From positions 1 through 16,661 of the forward strand of contig JALSOY010000053.1 in the NCBI GenBank assembly GCA_026986235.1: DNA of 16,661 bases, given 5' to 3'. Under the pieces are notes generated by a model. The model was not told where the DNA came from and made no database searches. It was given only the letters and a program-made list of their open reading frames with translations. Shown here in pieces: positions 1 through 6,818 of the stretch (positions are counted from its first letter, which is position 1; each line of letters begins with the position of its first letter). Source of the stretch: Caldifarciminota bacterium (GTDB lineage Bacteria > Hydrothermota > Hydrothermia > B15-G9 > WFZT01). The translations under genes and the position numbers were made by a program.

Positions 1-1919
1 AGGGTGCAATCAAACCGTGGGGAGTTCCCAACCCCTTTTTAGAGGTGAAGCTCGAAAGACTTGCCTCGATCTACAATGCAGACCTCAACAAACCCTGGAA
101 GGACCTGCCAGAGGAGCTCAGAAATGTGATCATTTACGGCACAGAGAGTCCCCGTGAGTACACCCTGAACTCGGATGAATTTGAGTCGGAATATCACTTT
201 TATGAAGGGCTAATTCCACAACTCTGGAGAAGGTACAGGAACACGGAATCTGATTGGGTAAAAAACGAGATAGAGAGTTACATGGTCAAAAAGACATGTC
301 CCGTTTGTGGAGGCTCGAGGTTAAGAAGGGAAGCTTTATCCGTCAGAATTGAAGGAAAGTCAATACACGACATTACCAGAATGAACATCAAAGAGGCCTA
401 CGAATTTTTCAGGGAATTCAAACCAGAGGGTAAGGCGGCGATAATAGCAAAACAGATACTGAAAGAGATAAGGGCGAGACTTGGATTTCTGCTCGATGTT
501 GGACTCGATTACCTGACCCTGGACAGACCCACCGAGACACTTTCCGCAGGTGAGGATCAGAGGGTGAGGCTGGCAACGCAGATTGGTTCAGGTTTAACGG
601 GCGTACTCTATGTACTGGATGAGCCCACCATAGGGCTGCATCCACGGGATACTGCAAGACTCGTCAACACCCTGCTTAAGCTCAGGGACCTTGGTAACAC
701 GGTTATCGTAGTTGAGCACGATAAATACACCATAAACCATGCGGATTTCGTGGTTGACCTCGGCCCGGGAGCAGGCGAGAAGGGTGGACATGTGGTTGCC
801 ATAGGACCACCTGAAAAGATCAAAAAGAGTAAGAGGTCTCTGACGGGTAAGTACCTTTCCGGGAAGAGAAAAATTCCCGTTCCGTCAAAGAGGAAGAAAC
901 CTTCTGACAGATGGCTCGTCGTCAGGGGGGCAAGGGCAAACAACTTGAAAAACATCACCGTCAGGATACCGCTGGGGCTTTTCGTTGTGGTAACAGGTGT
1001 GTCAGGATCCGGTAAGTCCACGCTGGTGCAGGACACATTGAAGAATGCCCTCATGCGACATTTCTACAATTCAAGGGTGGAGGTGGGTGAGCACGACGAA
1101 ATCCTTGGGCTGGAATTCATTGATAAAGTCGTCGATATTGATCAGTCTCCCATCGGAAGGACACCGAGGTCCAATCCTGCCACATACACATCTGCATTCA
1201 CCCCGATCAGGGAACTCTTCGCATCACTGCCTGAGGCAAAAATGAGAGGATACGCCCCCGGAAGATTCTCCTTTAATGTCAAAGGGGGGCGGTGTGAAGC
1301 CTGCCAGGGAGAGGGATTTGTCAGAATCGAAATGCAATTTTTGCCCGATGTTTACATACCGTGTGAAGTGTGTAAGGGCAGAAGATACAACAGGGAAACA
1401 CTTGAGGTGAGGTACAGGGGTAAGTCCATAGCGGATGTTCTCGAAATGAGCGTTGACGAAGCTTACGAACTTTTCAAGGACATCCCTGCAATTGAGAGGA
1501 AATTGAAGCTTTTAAAAGAGGTGGGGCTCGGTTACATCAAACTGGGACAGCCGGCAACAACACTATCAGGGGGCGAGGCCCAGCGTGTGAAACTTGCAAA
1601 AGAGCTTTCAAAAGTCGCCACCGGAAGGACCCTATACATTCTCGACGAACCTACAACCGGTCTCCACTTTGAGGATGTAAAAAAACTCATTTCTGTTCTA
1701 AAAAAGCTTGTTGACCGTGACAATACGGTGCTCGTTATCGAGCACAACCTCGATGTCATAAAATCTGCAGACTGGATAATTGACCTCGGACCCGAGGGTG
1801 GAGACAGGGGAGGCACGGTCGTTGCCGAAGGACCACCGGAAAAAATTGCGGCCACTCCAAAGTCTATCACAGGGAAGTTTCTTAAAGAGGAACTGGACTC
1901 AAGAGACATTAATTCCTGA
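1..1919 (+). CDS. uvrA: UvrA, excinuclease ABC subunit A (5' end outside window)
   Basis: DNA-damage sensor of nucleotide excision repair; an ABC-type ATPase dimer that loads UvrB at lesions in the cytoplasm. The frame is open to the left edge (first complete codon at base 3, reading GAIKPWG), so this is the C-terminal ~638 of the usual ~940 residues. The GTG at 45 is internal to the family alignment and is not the start. Counting residues from that GTG, visible parts are: the end of the first ATPase domain with signature LSAGEDQR (166-173), Walker B YVLDEP (189-194) and VVEHD (222-226); the second domain with Walker A GVSGSGKST (318-326); a zinc module CEACQG...CEVCKG with CX2C pairs; an intact LSGGEAQR; Walker B YILDEP; and VIEHN. 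The first signature has Ala for the second Gly. The last 11 bp overlap the convergent thioredoxin gene. Identity is certain from the near-colinear motifs. Confidence 0.98.
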   Translation, partial: GAIKPWGVPNPFLEVKLERLASIYNADLNKPWKDLPEELRNVIIYGTESPREYTLNSDEFESEYHFYEGLIPQLWRRYRNTESDWVKNEIESYMVKKTCPVCGGSRLRREALSVRIEGKSIHDITRMNIKEAYEFFREFKPEGKAAIIAKQILKEIRARLGFLLDVGLDYLTLDRPTETLSAGEDQRVRLATQIGSGLTGVLYVLDEPTIGLHPRDTARLVNTLLKLRDLGNTVIVVEHDKYTINHADFVVDLGPGAGEKGGHVVAIGPPEKIKKSKRSLTGKYLSGKRKIPVPSKRKKPSDRWLVVRGARANNLKNITVRIPLGLFVVVTGVSGSGKSTLVQDTLKNALMRHFYNSRVEVGEHDEILGLEFIDKVVDIDQSPIGRTPRSNPATYTSAFTPIRELFASLPEAKMRGYAPGRFSFNVKGGRCEACQGEGFVRIEMQFLPDVYIPCEVCKGRRYNRETLEVRYRGKSIADVLEMSVDEAYELFKDIPAIERKLKLLKEVGLGYIKLGQPATTLSGGEAQRVKLAKELSKVATGRTLYILDEPTTGLHFEDVKKLISVLKKLVDRDNTVLVIEHNLDVIKSADWIIDLGPEGGDRGGTVVAEGPPEKIAATPKSITGKFLKEELDSRDINS

Positions 1920-3609
1920 CGAATGTTTTAATCACACTTTCGAGTCTCAGGTGTGTCCCCGGGATGTAACCGACCTGCTTGAAAGCGATGTGACCTGAGG
2001 GAGAGATCACAAAGTGAGTGGGAAATGCGTTTACATGATAAAGTTCCCTGATTTGCTTTGAATCAACGACGATCTCATACTCGAATGGTTGTTTTTCCAG
2101 AAACTTCTTAACGCGCATTTCTCCTTCGTCTGTGAACGCAAGGAAAACTGCCTTATCCCTGTACTTATCCACAAGTTCGTTTAGTTCGGGTATCTCCCTT
2201 CTGCACGGTCCACACCAGGTGGCCCAGAAATTAAGCACCACAGGCTTTCCCCTCAGATCGCTCAGGTTTACTAACCTTCCGTCAATCGTTTTAACTTTGA
2301 AGTCAGGAGCCTCCGGGAGCTCACTGTCAATTCTTGATTTTAAGGACTTCAGGTAGTCCTCAAATTTTCCTCCTTTTCCAGATTTTTCCCACAGTTCCCG
2401 GAGAAGGGGGAGGGCTGTTGTATCCCTGTGGAAATAGAGGGCAATTGAGAGAGGTCTTTCAGCCTCTTCCAGCCTCCCAGATTTAAGCGCAACCTTTCCA
2501 TAAAGAACGAGATCCTCTGACCACAGGGTGAAAAGGTCCCTTTCGTCGATAAATTTCATCAAAGCGGTGTACGCTTCATCGTTTTGGCCCTCTGATATTA
2601 AGAGTCTTGCAAGGTTTTTTATGTAATCGTTGACATTTGTTTTATGAACCCTGGAAAAATCCCCGGGTTTTCTCAACCTGAAGGCAAAATCCCATCTCGA
2701 GGCTATGGGGTTAAAGAGTATCTCCCTCTCCTTTTCCAGTACAAAACCAAGTTTTTGGGTGTCAACACCATCTGAACCTGTCAGGCTTTCCATGACATAG
2801 AAGTCGTAAAGGCTCAGGTGATCAAGGGAGTTTATGTAATTTTTAAAGAGTTTAAAATTCCCTTTTTGCTTGAAGTACAGGGTTATATACCACCTGAAAA
2901 GTCTTACATCCTTCACGATGTCCCTTGCCCCGGGAGCGCTCTCGAAGATTTTCCAGAAATTTTTTACGCTTTCCGGATCTCTCCTTACCCTGCCGGAGGG
3001 AGTGATAGAGCTCAGGATTAAGGTGGCATAGGTCCGGTACCGACCTTTCAGAGTCCTGTAAAATCTGGAAGCGAGTGAGGAATCGTGTAGAATTGTGTAT
3101 GCAGTAATAAACCTCGAAAGGTTACACGAATCGAATTCCGAGACCTCCTCCTCAAGGGTTTTATCTTCGAGGAAAAAACCTCTGAGATAACAGGATTCCT
3201 TGAGGTTTTCCGGCACAGAATCAGGCTCCGCCATTTCGTTGAGAATGAGAATGTAAAAAGAGCGGGGATCGGGCTTGCCGTTGAGATAAAAAAGGACCTT
3301 TTCCCATCCGTCTTTGTAAAATCGCTTTTCTACGGTATCTTCAAAAGAATAAAGTATCAAAAATGCGGAACTGTCGGTCCTGTAGGAAAATTCTTTCTTA
3401 CCATCGATGGGGAGAATGTGAATATTACGATAAACCGGTGGATCTCCATGATATTCGATCAACCAGAGATAACCGTCTGCAGGTTTTGACCACCTGAATG
3501 TAATCGCTGATCCTGCGTGTGGATTTTGGGGGTAAACGGAGACCTCTAACCCTTTTTTGTGTCCACACGCATGAAACAGGAATGCCAGGAGGAGAACTTC
3601 ACGCCTCAT
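1909..3609 (-). CDS. TPR-like lipoprotein with C-terminal TlpA/ResA-type thioredoxin domain
   Basis: Predicted envelope thiol-disulfide oxidoreductase of 566 residues. The N-terminus MRREVLLLAFLFHACG is a short lipoprotein-like signal, with Cys15 as the candidate lipidation site; the lipobox FHAC is not ideal. The middle ~400 residues are mostly helical and carry a TPR-like stretch at about 330-395. The C-terminal ~130 residues form a redoxin domain: DFKVKTIDGRLVNLSDLRGKPVVLNFWATWCGPC, with the CGPC pair at Cys466 and Cys469, followed by the cis-Pro motif AFPTHFVI near 529-536. An in-frame TTG at 3630 would add seven residues before the signal. The ATG at 3609 is preferred because it begins the signal sequence and sits just after a strong promoter. 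There is no Shine-Dalgarno, which fits a leaderless mRNA. The redox partner is unknown. The 3' end overlaps uvrA tail to tail. Confidence 0.88.
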   Translation of the reverse strand: MRREVLLLAFLFHACGHKKGLEVSVYPQNPHAGSAITFRWSKPADGYLWLIEYHGDPPVYRNIHILPIDGKKEFSYRTDSSAFLILYSFEDTVEKRFYKDGWEKVLFYLNGKPDPRSFYILILNEMAEPDSVPENLKESCYLRGFFLEDKTLEEEVSEFDSCNLSRFITAYTILHDSSLASRFYRTLKGRYRTYATLILSSITPSGRVRRDPESVKNFWKIFESAPGARDIVKDVRLFRWYITLYFKQKGNFKLFKNYINSLDHLSLYDFYVMESLTGSDGVDTQKLGFVLEKEREILFNPIASRWDFAFRLRKPGDFSRVHKTNVNDYIKNLARLLISEGQNDEAYTALMKFIDERDLFTLWSEDLVLYGKVALKSGRLEEAERPLSIALYFHRDTTALPLLRELWEKSGKGGKFEDYLKSLKSRIDSELPEAPDFKVKTIDGRLVNLSDLRGKPVVLNFWATWCGPCRREIPELNELVDKYRDKAVFLAFTDEGEMRVKKFLEKQPFEYEIVVDSKQIRELYHVNAFPTHFVISPSGHIAFKQVGYIPGTHLRLESVIKTFVRN

Positions 3610-3617
3610 GATTACAG

Positions 3618-3646
3618 ATTCTATTAACAAATGCGCAAAATGTCAA
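3618..3646 (-). promoter_or_regulatory. Sigma70-type promoter of the thioredoxin lipoprotein gene, leaderless
   Basis: On the minus strand the -35 box is TTGACA (3646-3641, 6/6) and the -10 box is TAGAAT (3623-3618, 5/6), with a 17-nt spacer. The expected start of transcription, 7 nt past the -10 box, is near 3611, two bases before the ATG at 3609. No ribosome-binding sequence fits in between. The first four bases of the -35 box lie inside the left copy of the 15-bp direct repeat that flanks the neighbouring insertion. Confidence 0.8.
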
Positions 3647-3657
3647 ATTGCAGGGGA
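3643..3657. repeat. Left 15-bp direct repeat (candidate target-site duplication)
   Basis: TCAAATTGCAGGGGA, identical over all 15 bases to 3893-3907. The two copies directly border the 13-bp inverted ends of the intervening element. Removing one copy plus the element gives a 49-nt intergenic region between the dehydrogenase stop and the thioredoxin ATG, with the promoter intact. Confidence 0.8.
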
Positions 3658-3757
3658 GGATGTTCGAAAAATATCTCTCTTTATTAACTTGATCTGCGGA
3701 TAGAGATGGTTTTTACGGTCATCATCCCATTCCCCCTTCTAAAGGAGATGGATTCTC

Positions 3758-3787
3758 AAAAATCCCCCTTGGAGGGGGATTTTTTTC
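3758..3787. terminator. Hairpin with T-tail inside the insertion, probable bidirectional terminator
   Basis: An 11-bp perfect stem (AAAAATCCCCC 3758-3768 with GGGGGATTTTT 3774-3784) closes a 5-nt loop. A T-run follows on the plus strand, and a run of five T follows on the minus strand. It lies about 120 bp past the stop of the dehydrogenase, the last gene of the minus-strand operon, so it could end that transcript before the thioredoxin gene. Confidence 0.55.
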
Positions 3788-3854
3788 TCATAAAATACCC
3801 CTTGGAGAAGGGGGATTTAGGGGGATTGAATTTCAAGCGGAAAACATCCCCCTT

Positions 3855-3880
3855 AGTCCCCCTTCTAAAGAAGGGGGACT
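3855..3880. repeat. 26-base palindrome of the CCCCCTT/AAGGGGG family
   Basis: AGTCCCCCTTCT (3855-3866) pairs perfectly with AGAAGGGGGACT (3869-3880) around a 2-nt loop. It lies immediately inside the right inverted end of the insertion. The left arm can alternatively pair with 3806-3826, allowing a larger cruciform. Confidence 0.8.
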
Positions 3881-3892
3881 TTTCGAACACCC

Positions 3893-3907
3893 TCAAATTG
3901 CAGGGGA
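3893..3907. repeat. Right 15-bp direct repeat (candidate target-site duplication)
   Basis: Identical to 3643-3657. It ends one base before the stop codon of the short-chain dehydrogenase gene (3909-3911 on the minus strand), so the insertion went just past the coding sequence without damaging it. Confidence 0.8.
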
Positions 3908-3908
3908 T

Positions 3909-4643
3909 TTATGTGAAGTAGATTCCCCCGTTCACCGTTATGACCTCACCTGTTATGTAGGAGCTTTCTTCTGAGGCGAGAAAATATATGACCTCAGCGA
4001 CCTCTTCTGGCTCGGCGACCCTGCCAAGAGGGATTCTGGCAGAAATTTCGTGTTCTTTCGTCTTTAGATAACCGGCGGTCATATCGGTCCTCGTGTATCC
4101 CGGTGCAACGGCGTTTACATTTATATTGAACTTTGAAAGGTAGAGGGCGAGCGATCTTGTAAGTCCAATGAGACCTGCCTTGGCCGAGGAGTAGTGTGCG
4201 CCCTTAGCCGAACCTGAAAAAGCCCTGAGGGACGAGACATTTATGATCCTGCCCCAGCCGGCCTTCTTTAAAAGTGGTATCGCATATCTGGTCACGAGAA
4301 AGGGCCCTGTAAGGTTTACGGCAATTACGCGGTTCCATTCATCGAGTGAGAGCTCTTCAGGATTGTAGTGGGATGAAAGACCGGCGTTGTTTACCAGTAT
4401 GTGGAGGGTGCCGAACTCCTTTTCGACCTGAGAGATCATTCTTTTCACATCTTCTTCGGAGGAAACATCTGCCCTGACACTGAACGCCCTGACGCCGTAT
4501 CTAACGGCCTCGTCCACCACCTTCTGAGCCTTTTCCTCACTGTTAAGGTAATTTACGGCAACATTTATCCCCCTCTTTGCAAAGAGGAGGGCAGTTGCTC
4601 TACCTATTCCTCTCGAAGCCCCTGTTATTAATGCGTACTTCAT
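3909..4643 (-). CDS. Short-chain dehydrogenase/reductase, FabG-like
   Basis: NAD(P)-dependent oxidoreductase of the classical SDR family, 244 residues, the usual length. Cofactor-binding TGASRGIG is at 7-14, NNAG at 85-88, and the catalytic tetrad is Asn110, Ser138, Tyr151, Lys155 (YSSAK at 151-155); PGYTRTDM at 181-188 and the C-terminal ITGEVITVNGG are also typical. Ser-Tyr-Lys are all present, so it should be active. FabG (3-oxoacyl-ACP reductase) is the closest familiar pattern, but SDR substrates cannot be read from sequence and no fatty-acid genes are nearby. It is the last gene of an operon with three membrane proteins, starting 2 nt after the stop of the preceding gene. A 16-bp perfect palindrome lies in codons for LFAKRG. 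Confidence 0.93.
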   Translation of the reverse strand: MKYALITGASRGIGRATALLFAKRGINVAVNYLNSEEKAQKVVDEAVRYGVRAFSVRADVSSEEDVKRMISQVEKEFGTLHILVNNAGLSSHYNPEELSLDEWNRVIAVNLTGPFLVTRYAIPLLKKAGWGRIINVSSLRAFSGSAKGAHYSSAKAGLIGLTRSLALYLSKFNINVNAVAPGYTRTDMTAGYLKTKEHEISARIPLGRVAEPEEVAEVIYFLASEESSYITGEVITVNGGIYFT

Positions 4644-4645
4644 GG

Positions 4646-5278
4646 TCAGTATTTAATAAGTCCCAGCCAGGTTCCGAGGAGAAACTGGAGCCTTCCAATG
4701 AGCAGGGAGACACGGGCCATGACAGTGTAACCGAATGAGGCGCCGAATCCTATCATCAGAAATATTATGCCGATCTTTGATGATACTTTCAGGGCACCCC
4801 TGTGCTCCTTTGAGAAAAAGAAGTAAGAAAGTACAGTCAGCACTCCGATAAAGATTAAGATTGCGTTAAAAAATGCGAGTTTCGAGGGGTAAAAAGAGGG
4901 TGAGAGTAGGATGGTCCCCCTTGCCTGTTCCATTATTCTCGCCTGGAAGGATGCCGGGATGGCAAATCCTGAGGCAGCTCCCAGGAGAAAAGCTATGGGC
5001 CACCTGATGAAGTATGAAAATTTCGGGATGAATATAGCGAAGTACAGAAGACCCAGAAACAGAGGTACTAGGTAGAGGTAATTGTGTTCCTTCACTATGT
5101 GAGAGACTATGTTGGGGTATATTCCGTTATACCAGTAGATGTTCAGGTAGTATCCTGCGGATACACCCACGAGGAGGTGTTCTGCAAACTTGTAAAAGGG
5201 GTTGTCCCTATAAAGGAAAGAGAAAATAAAAAGTGAAAGGATGGCGGCAACCCAGACCCAGGGATCGTGTGACATCAT
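4646..5278 (-). CDS. Unrecognised polytopic membrane protein (210 aa)
   Basis: I do not recognise a named family. It is very hydrophobic, with likely membrane segments at about 7-23, 33-49, 67-86, 91-110, 133-153, 165-184 and 190-207. A polar motif, FLYRDNPFYKFAEHLLVG (21-38), lies just after the first segment; its charged and aromatic residues within a membrane protein look like a functional site. The ATG overlaps the upstream gene's TGA (ATGA) and is preceded by GAGGAAAG, so the two are translationally coupled. It is the third gene in an operon of three membrane proteins plus an SDR. A partner subunit of a membrane complex with the two upstream proteins is a reasonable inference; the function is unknown. 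Confidence 0.8.
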   Translation of the reverse strand: MMSHDPWVWVAAILSLFIFSFLYRDNPFYKFAEHLLVGVSAGYYLNIYWYNGIYPNIVSHIVKEHNYLYLVPLFLGLLYFAIFIPKFSYFIRWPIAFLLGAASGFAIPASFQARIMEQARGTILLSPSFYPSKLAFFNAILIFIGVLTVLSYFFFSKEHRGALKVSSKIGIIFLMIGFGASFGYTVMARVSLLIGRLQFLLGTWLGLIKY

Positions 5279-6132
5279 CTTTCCTCCCCTGTTTTAGATG
5301 CGAAGAATGCAAGGTTTCCAAGAATTATAAATACCATGATAAGCACATGGGCGAGTGAGTTTGCGTCCATTCCTCTGATAGCGATAACAGATGGGGTTTT
5401 CATACCCATGTTTTTGAAGAGTCTATTAACGAGGGTTTCGTATTCAGCGGCTCCTTTGAGGCCGGCGATCATACCCACAAGCTGTCCTGTTTGAAGATAG
5501 GGGTAGAAGTCAGCTGCCATGACGGCGGTTACTCCACAGGCTATCTTTTCGCCGTACCTTGCGTTGGCATACATGATCCAGCTTTCCGGCAGGCCTGAGC
5601 CTGAAAAACTGATGGTTATGGCGATGTCGTTGTAGTTTCTGATGTTTTTCAGCATGGGTATGGAATCCACAGGTGTTCCGAAGTAATCACGGGGAAATAC
5701 CTTTCTCAGGTCCTCACCGAGGCCGAGGATTGTTGCGGATATGTTGGGTTTAAAGCCGAGGTAAACGAAGTCTTCACCATATTTTTTACCGAGTTCTTTT
5801 CCCACTCTGGTAAATGCATCCAGTCCCAGGCCGGTTCCCGCGGGATTGAGGCCCAGGCCTATGGGCCTGATGCCACGGGCCATGGCGTGTCTCAGAACGG
5901 CGAGCACCATGGGATGTACTTCCGGTAATACTGTGGCATCGTAGTCTATGGACAGGATTATTGCCGATCCCTGTGGCAGCGAATCTATGTATTCGTAGAG
6001 ATTTTTAACGGGTGGAGTGATGTTCTCGGGCAGTCCTATGGGTTTTAAAAGAGGTATGATAACGCCCAGGGCTATGATCCCGTAAATCACCCTTCTGTCC
6101 AGTCTTCCGAGTTTCAAAAGGATATCTCTCAT
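5275..6132 (-). CDS. Unrecognised protein with a membrane anchor at each end (285 aa)
   Basis: No named family recognised, though the pattern looks like a conserved uncharacterised group. One transmembrane segment lies near residues 14-29, after a basic KLGRLDRR stretch (so the N-terminus is probably cytoplasmic), and another near 260-278 before the end. The ~230 residues between would be extracytoplasmic. They contain alternating strand/helix-like segments and motifs such as IDYDATVLPEVHPM, NPAGTGLGLDAF, FGTPVDSIPM, SGSGLPESWIMYA, GVTAVMAADFYPYL and GLKGAAEYE. The ATG at 6132 is chosen because GGAGG (6142-6138) lies 5 nt upstream; a TTG at 6144 would overlap the preceding gene and lacks a site. 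It starts 1 nt after the upstream stop and shares ATGA with the next gene. Confidence 0.8.
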   Translation of the reverse strand: MRDILLKLGRLDRRVIYGIIALGVIIPLLKPIGLPENITPPVKNLYEYIDSLPQGSAIILSIDYDATVLPEVHPMVLAVLRHAMARGIRPIGLGLNPAGTGLGLDAFTRVGKELGKKYGEDFVYLGFKPNISATILGLGEDLRKVFPRDYFGTPVDSIPMLKNIRNYNDIAITISFSGSGLPESWIMYANARYGEKIACGVTAVMAADFYPYLQTGQLVGMIAGLKGAAEYETLVNRLFKNMGMKTPSVIAIRGMDANSLAHVLIMVFIILGNLAFFASKTGEER

Positions 6133-6133
6133 C

Positions 6134-6751
6134 TCAGCCTCCAAGCCAGTTTCTCTCTATGCCAAGGATGATTTTGAGAGAGGTTGATACCATTCCGAGA
6201 CCCACGCCGATCATGATGCCCCTTTTCGCAGCCATGTTTGGGACATCGAGTATCCATTGAGAAAATCTGGAGATGCCAGGATGGATGTAATATCCCAGTG
6301 GGATCATGCCGATCATGACGACGAAGGCGGCAACGAGAAGCAGGGTCGCTTCAAATGTCTTGGCTCTAAAGGCCCTGTATGCCGCAGAAGCCATAAAGAA
6401 TGCCAGGAGAGAAAACATCGTGGCCTGTAATGGGATCTGGACATTTTCGAATATCTTCTGAAACAGACTCTGCTGTCCTATTCCGCCGATGAACCCTATG
6501 AGTGTCATTATTGCAAGGGAAAGGAGGGTTGTTGTAGAGTAAATTACATTCTGCCTTCTTGAAACTTTTGTCCAGTGATGTTTGATAAGGCTTCCGATGG
6601 CGAGGATGATGGCCATGGATGAGATGCCATTCATCCAGTCAATGGTGGTTCTATAAAATTTTTGAGATACAGGATGTGGTATGTAAAACTGGATCGTGGT
6701 CAGGATACCCATGATGAAAACGAGGGCAAGCGGTATTGTTCTCTGTAACAT
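6134..6751 (-). CDS. Unrecognised six-helix membrane protein (205 aa)
   Basis: First gene of the operon. I do not recognise the family. Six likely transmembrane segments lie near 5-22, 43-57, 70-91, 108-127, 134-153 and 177-198, with loops such as IPHPVSQKFYRTTIDWMNG (24-42) between the first two. The start is secure: AAGGAGGT at 6762-6755 is the best ribosome-binding site in the window, 3 nt before the ATG. The tight spacing with two further unknown membrane proteins suggests subunits of one complex; that is inference from context only. Confidence 0.82.
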   Translation of the reverse strand: MLQRTIPLALVFIMGILTTIQFYIPHPVSQKFYRTTIDWMNGISSMAIILAIGSLIKHHWTKVSRRQNVIYSTTTLLSLAIMTLIGFIGGIGQQSLFQKIFENVQIPLQATMFSLLAFFMASAAYRAFRAKTFEATLLLVAAFVVMIGMIPLGYYIHPGISRFSQWILDVPNMAAKRGIMIGVGLGMVSTSLKIILGIERNWLGG

Positions 6752-6754
6752 AGC

Positions 6755-6762
6755 ACCTCCTT
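6755..6762 (-). promoter_or_regulatory. Strong Shine-Dalgarno of the membrane-protein operon
   Basis: AAGGAGGT on the minus strand, ending 3 nt before the ATG at 6751. It fixes the start of the first membrane protein. Confidence 0.85.
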
Positions 6763-6777
6763 GTTTTTATGCCACTT

Positions 6778-6806
6778 ATGATAACAAACCTGTGGGGGAA
6801 GTTCAA
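6778..6806 (-). promoter_or_regulatory. Sigma70-type promoter of the membrane-protein operon
   Basis: Minus strand: -35 TTGAAC (6806-6801, 4/6), 17-nt spacer, -10 TATCAT (6783-6778, 5/6). The expected transcript start is near 6771, giving a leader of about 20 nt that contains the strong Shine-Dalgarno. It is back to back with the thiamine-importer promoter. Confidence 0.65.
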
Positions 6807-6818
6807 CCGGGCGCACGA

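Larger units (their letters stand above)
3658..3892. mobile_element. MITE-like non-coding insertion, 235 bp, with inverted ends
   Basis: The ends are inverted repeats: GGATGTTCGAAAA at 3658-3670 and TTTTCGAACACCC at 3880-3892, matching at 12 of 13 positions. A perfect 15-bp direct repeat lies on each side. Inside are palindromes built on CCCCCTT/AAGGGGG: a hairpin at 3758-3784, a near-perfect long stem (about 3806-3826 against 3848-3868, 19 of 21 paired), and a 26-base palindrome at 3855-3880. There is no credible gene; the 71-codon open frame across it reads low-complexity palindrome sequence. CCCCCTT-type palindromes occur in intergenic DNA of many bacteria, but this combination of ends and long flanking repeat points to a non-autonomous transposed unit. 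The responsible enzyme is not in the window. Confidence 0.65.

Noticed and set aside
45..47. GTG at 45 as the start of a short, 624-residue UvrA
   Set aside because: The frame is open to the window edge and the upstream residues (GAIKPWG...) match internal UvrA sequence, so the gene continues to the left.
3720..3880. CRISPR-like repeats in the CCCCCTT blocks
   Set aside because: Spacing is irregular, the units are palindromes of different lengths, there are no unique spacers of constant size, and no cas genes are present.
3706..3921. 71-codon open frame on the plus strand across the insertion
   Set aside because: It reads straight through CCCCCTT palindromes, has no ribosome site or family resemblance, and crosses both the element's right end and the flanking repeat.
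6129..6144. TTG start at 6144 for the second membrane gene
   Set aside because: It overlaps the upstream gene and has no ribosome site, whereas ATG 6132 follows GGAGG by 5 nt and starts 1 nt after the upstream stop.
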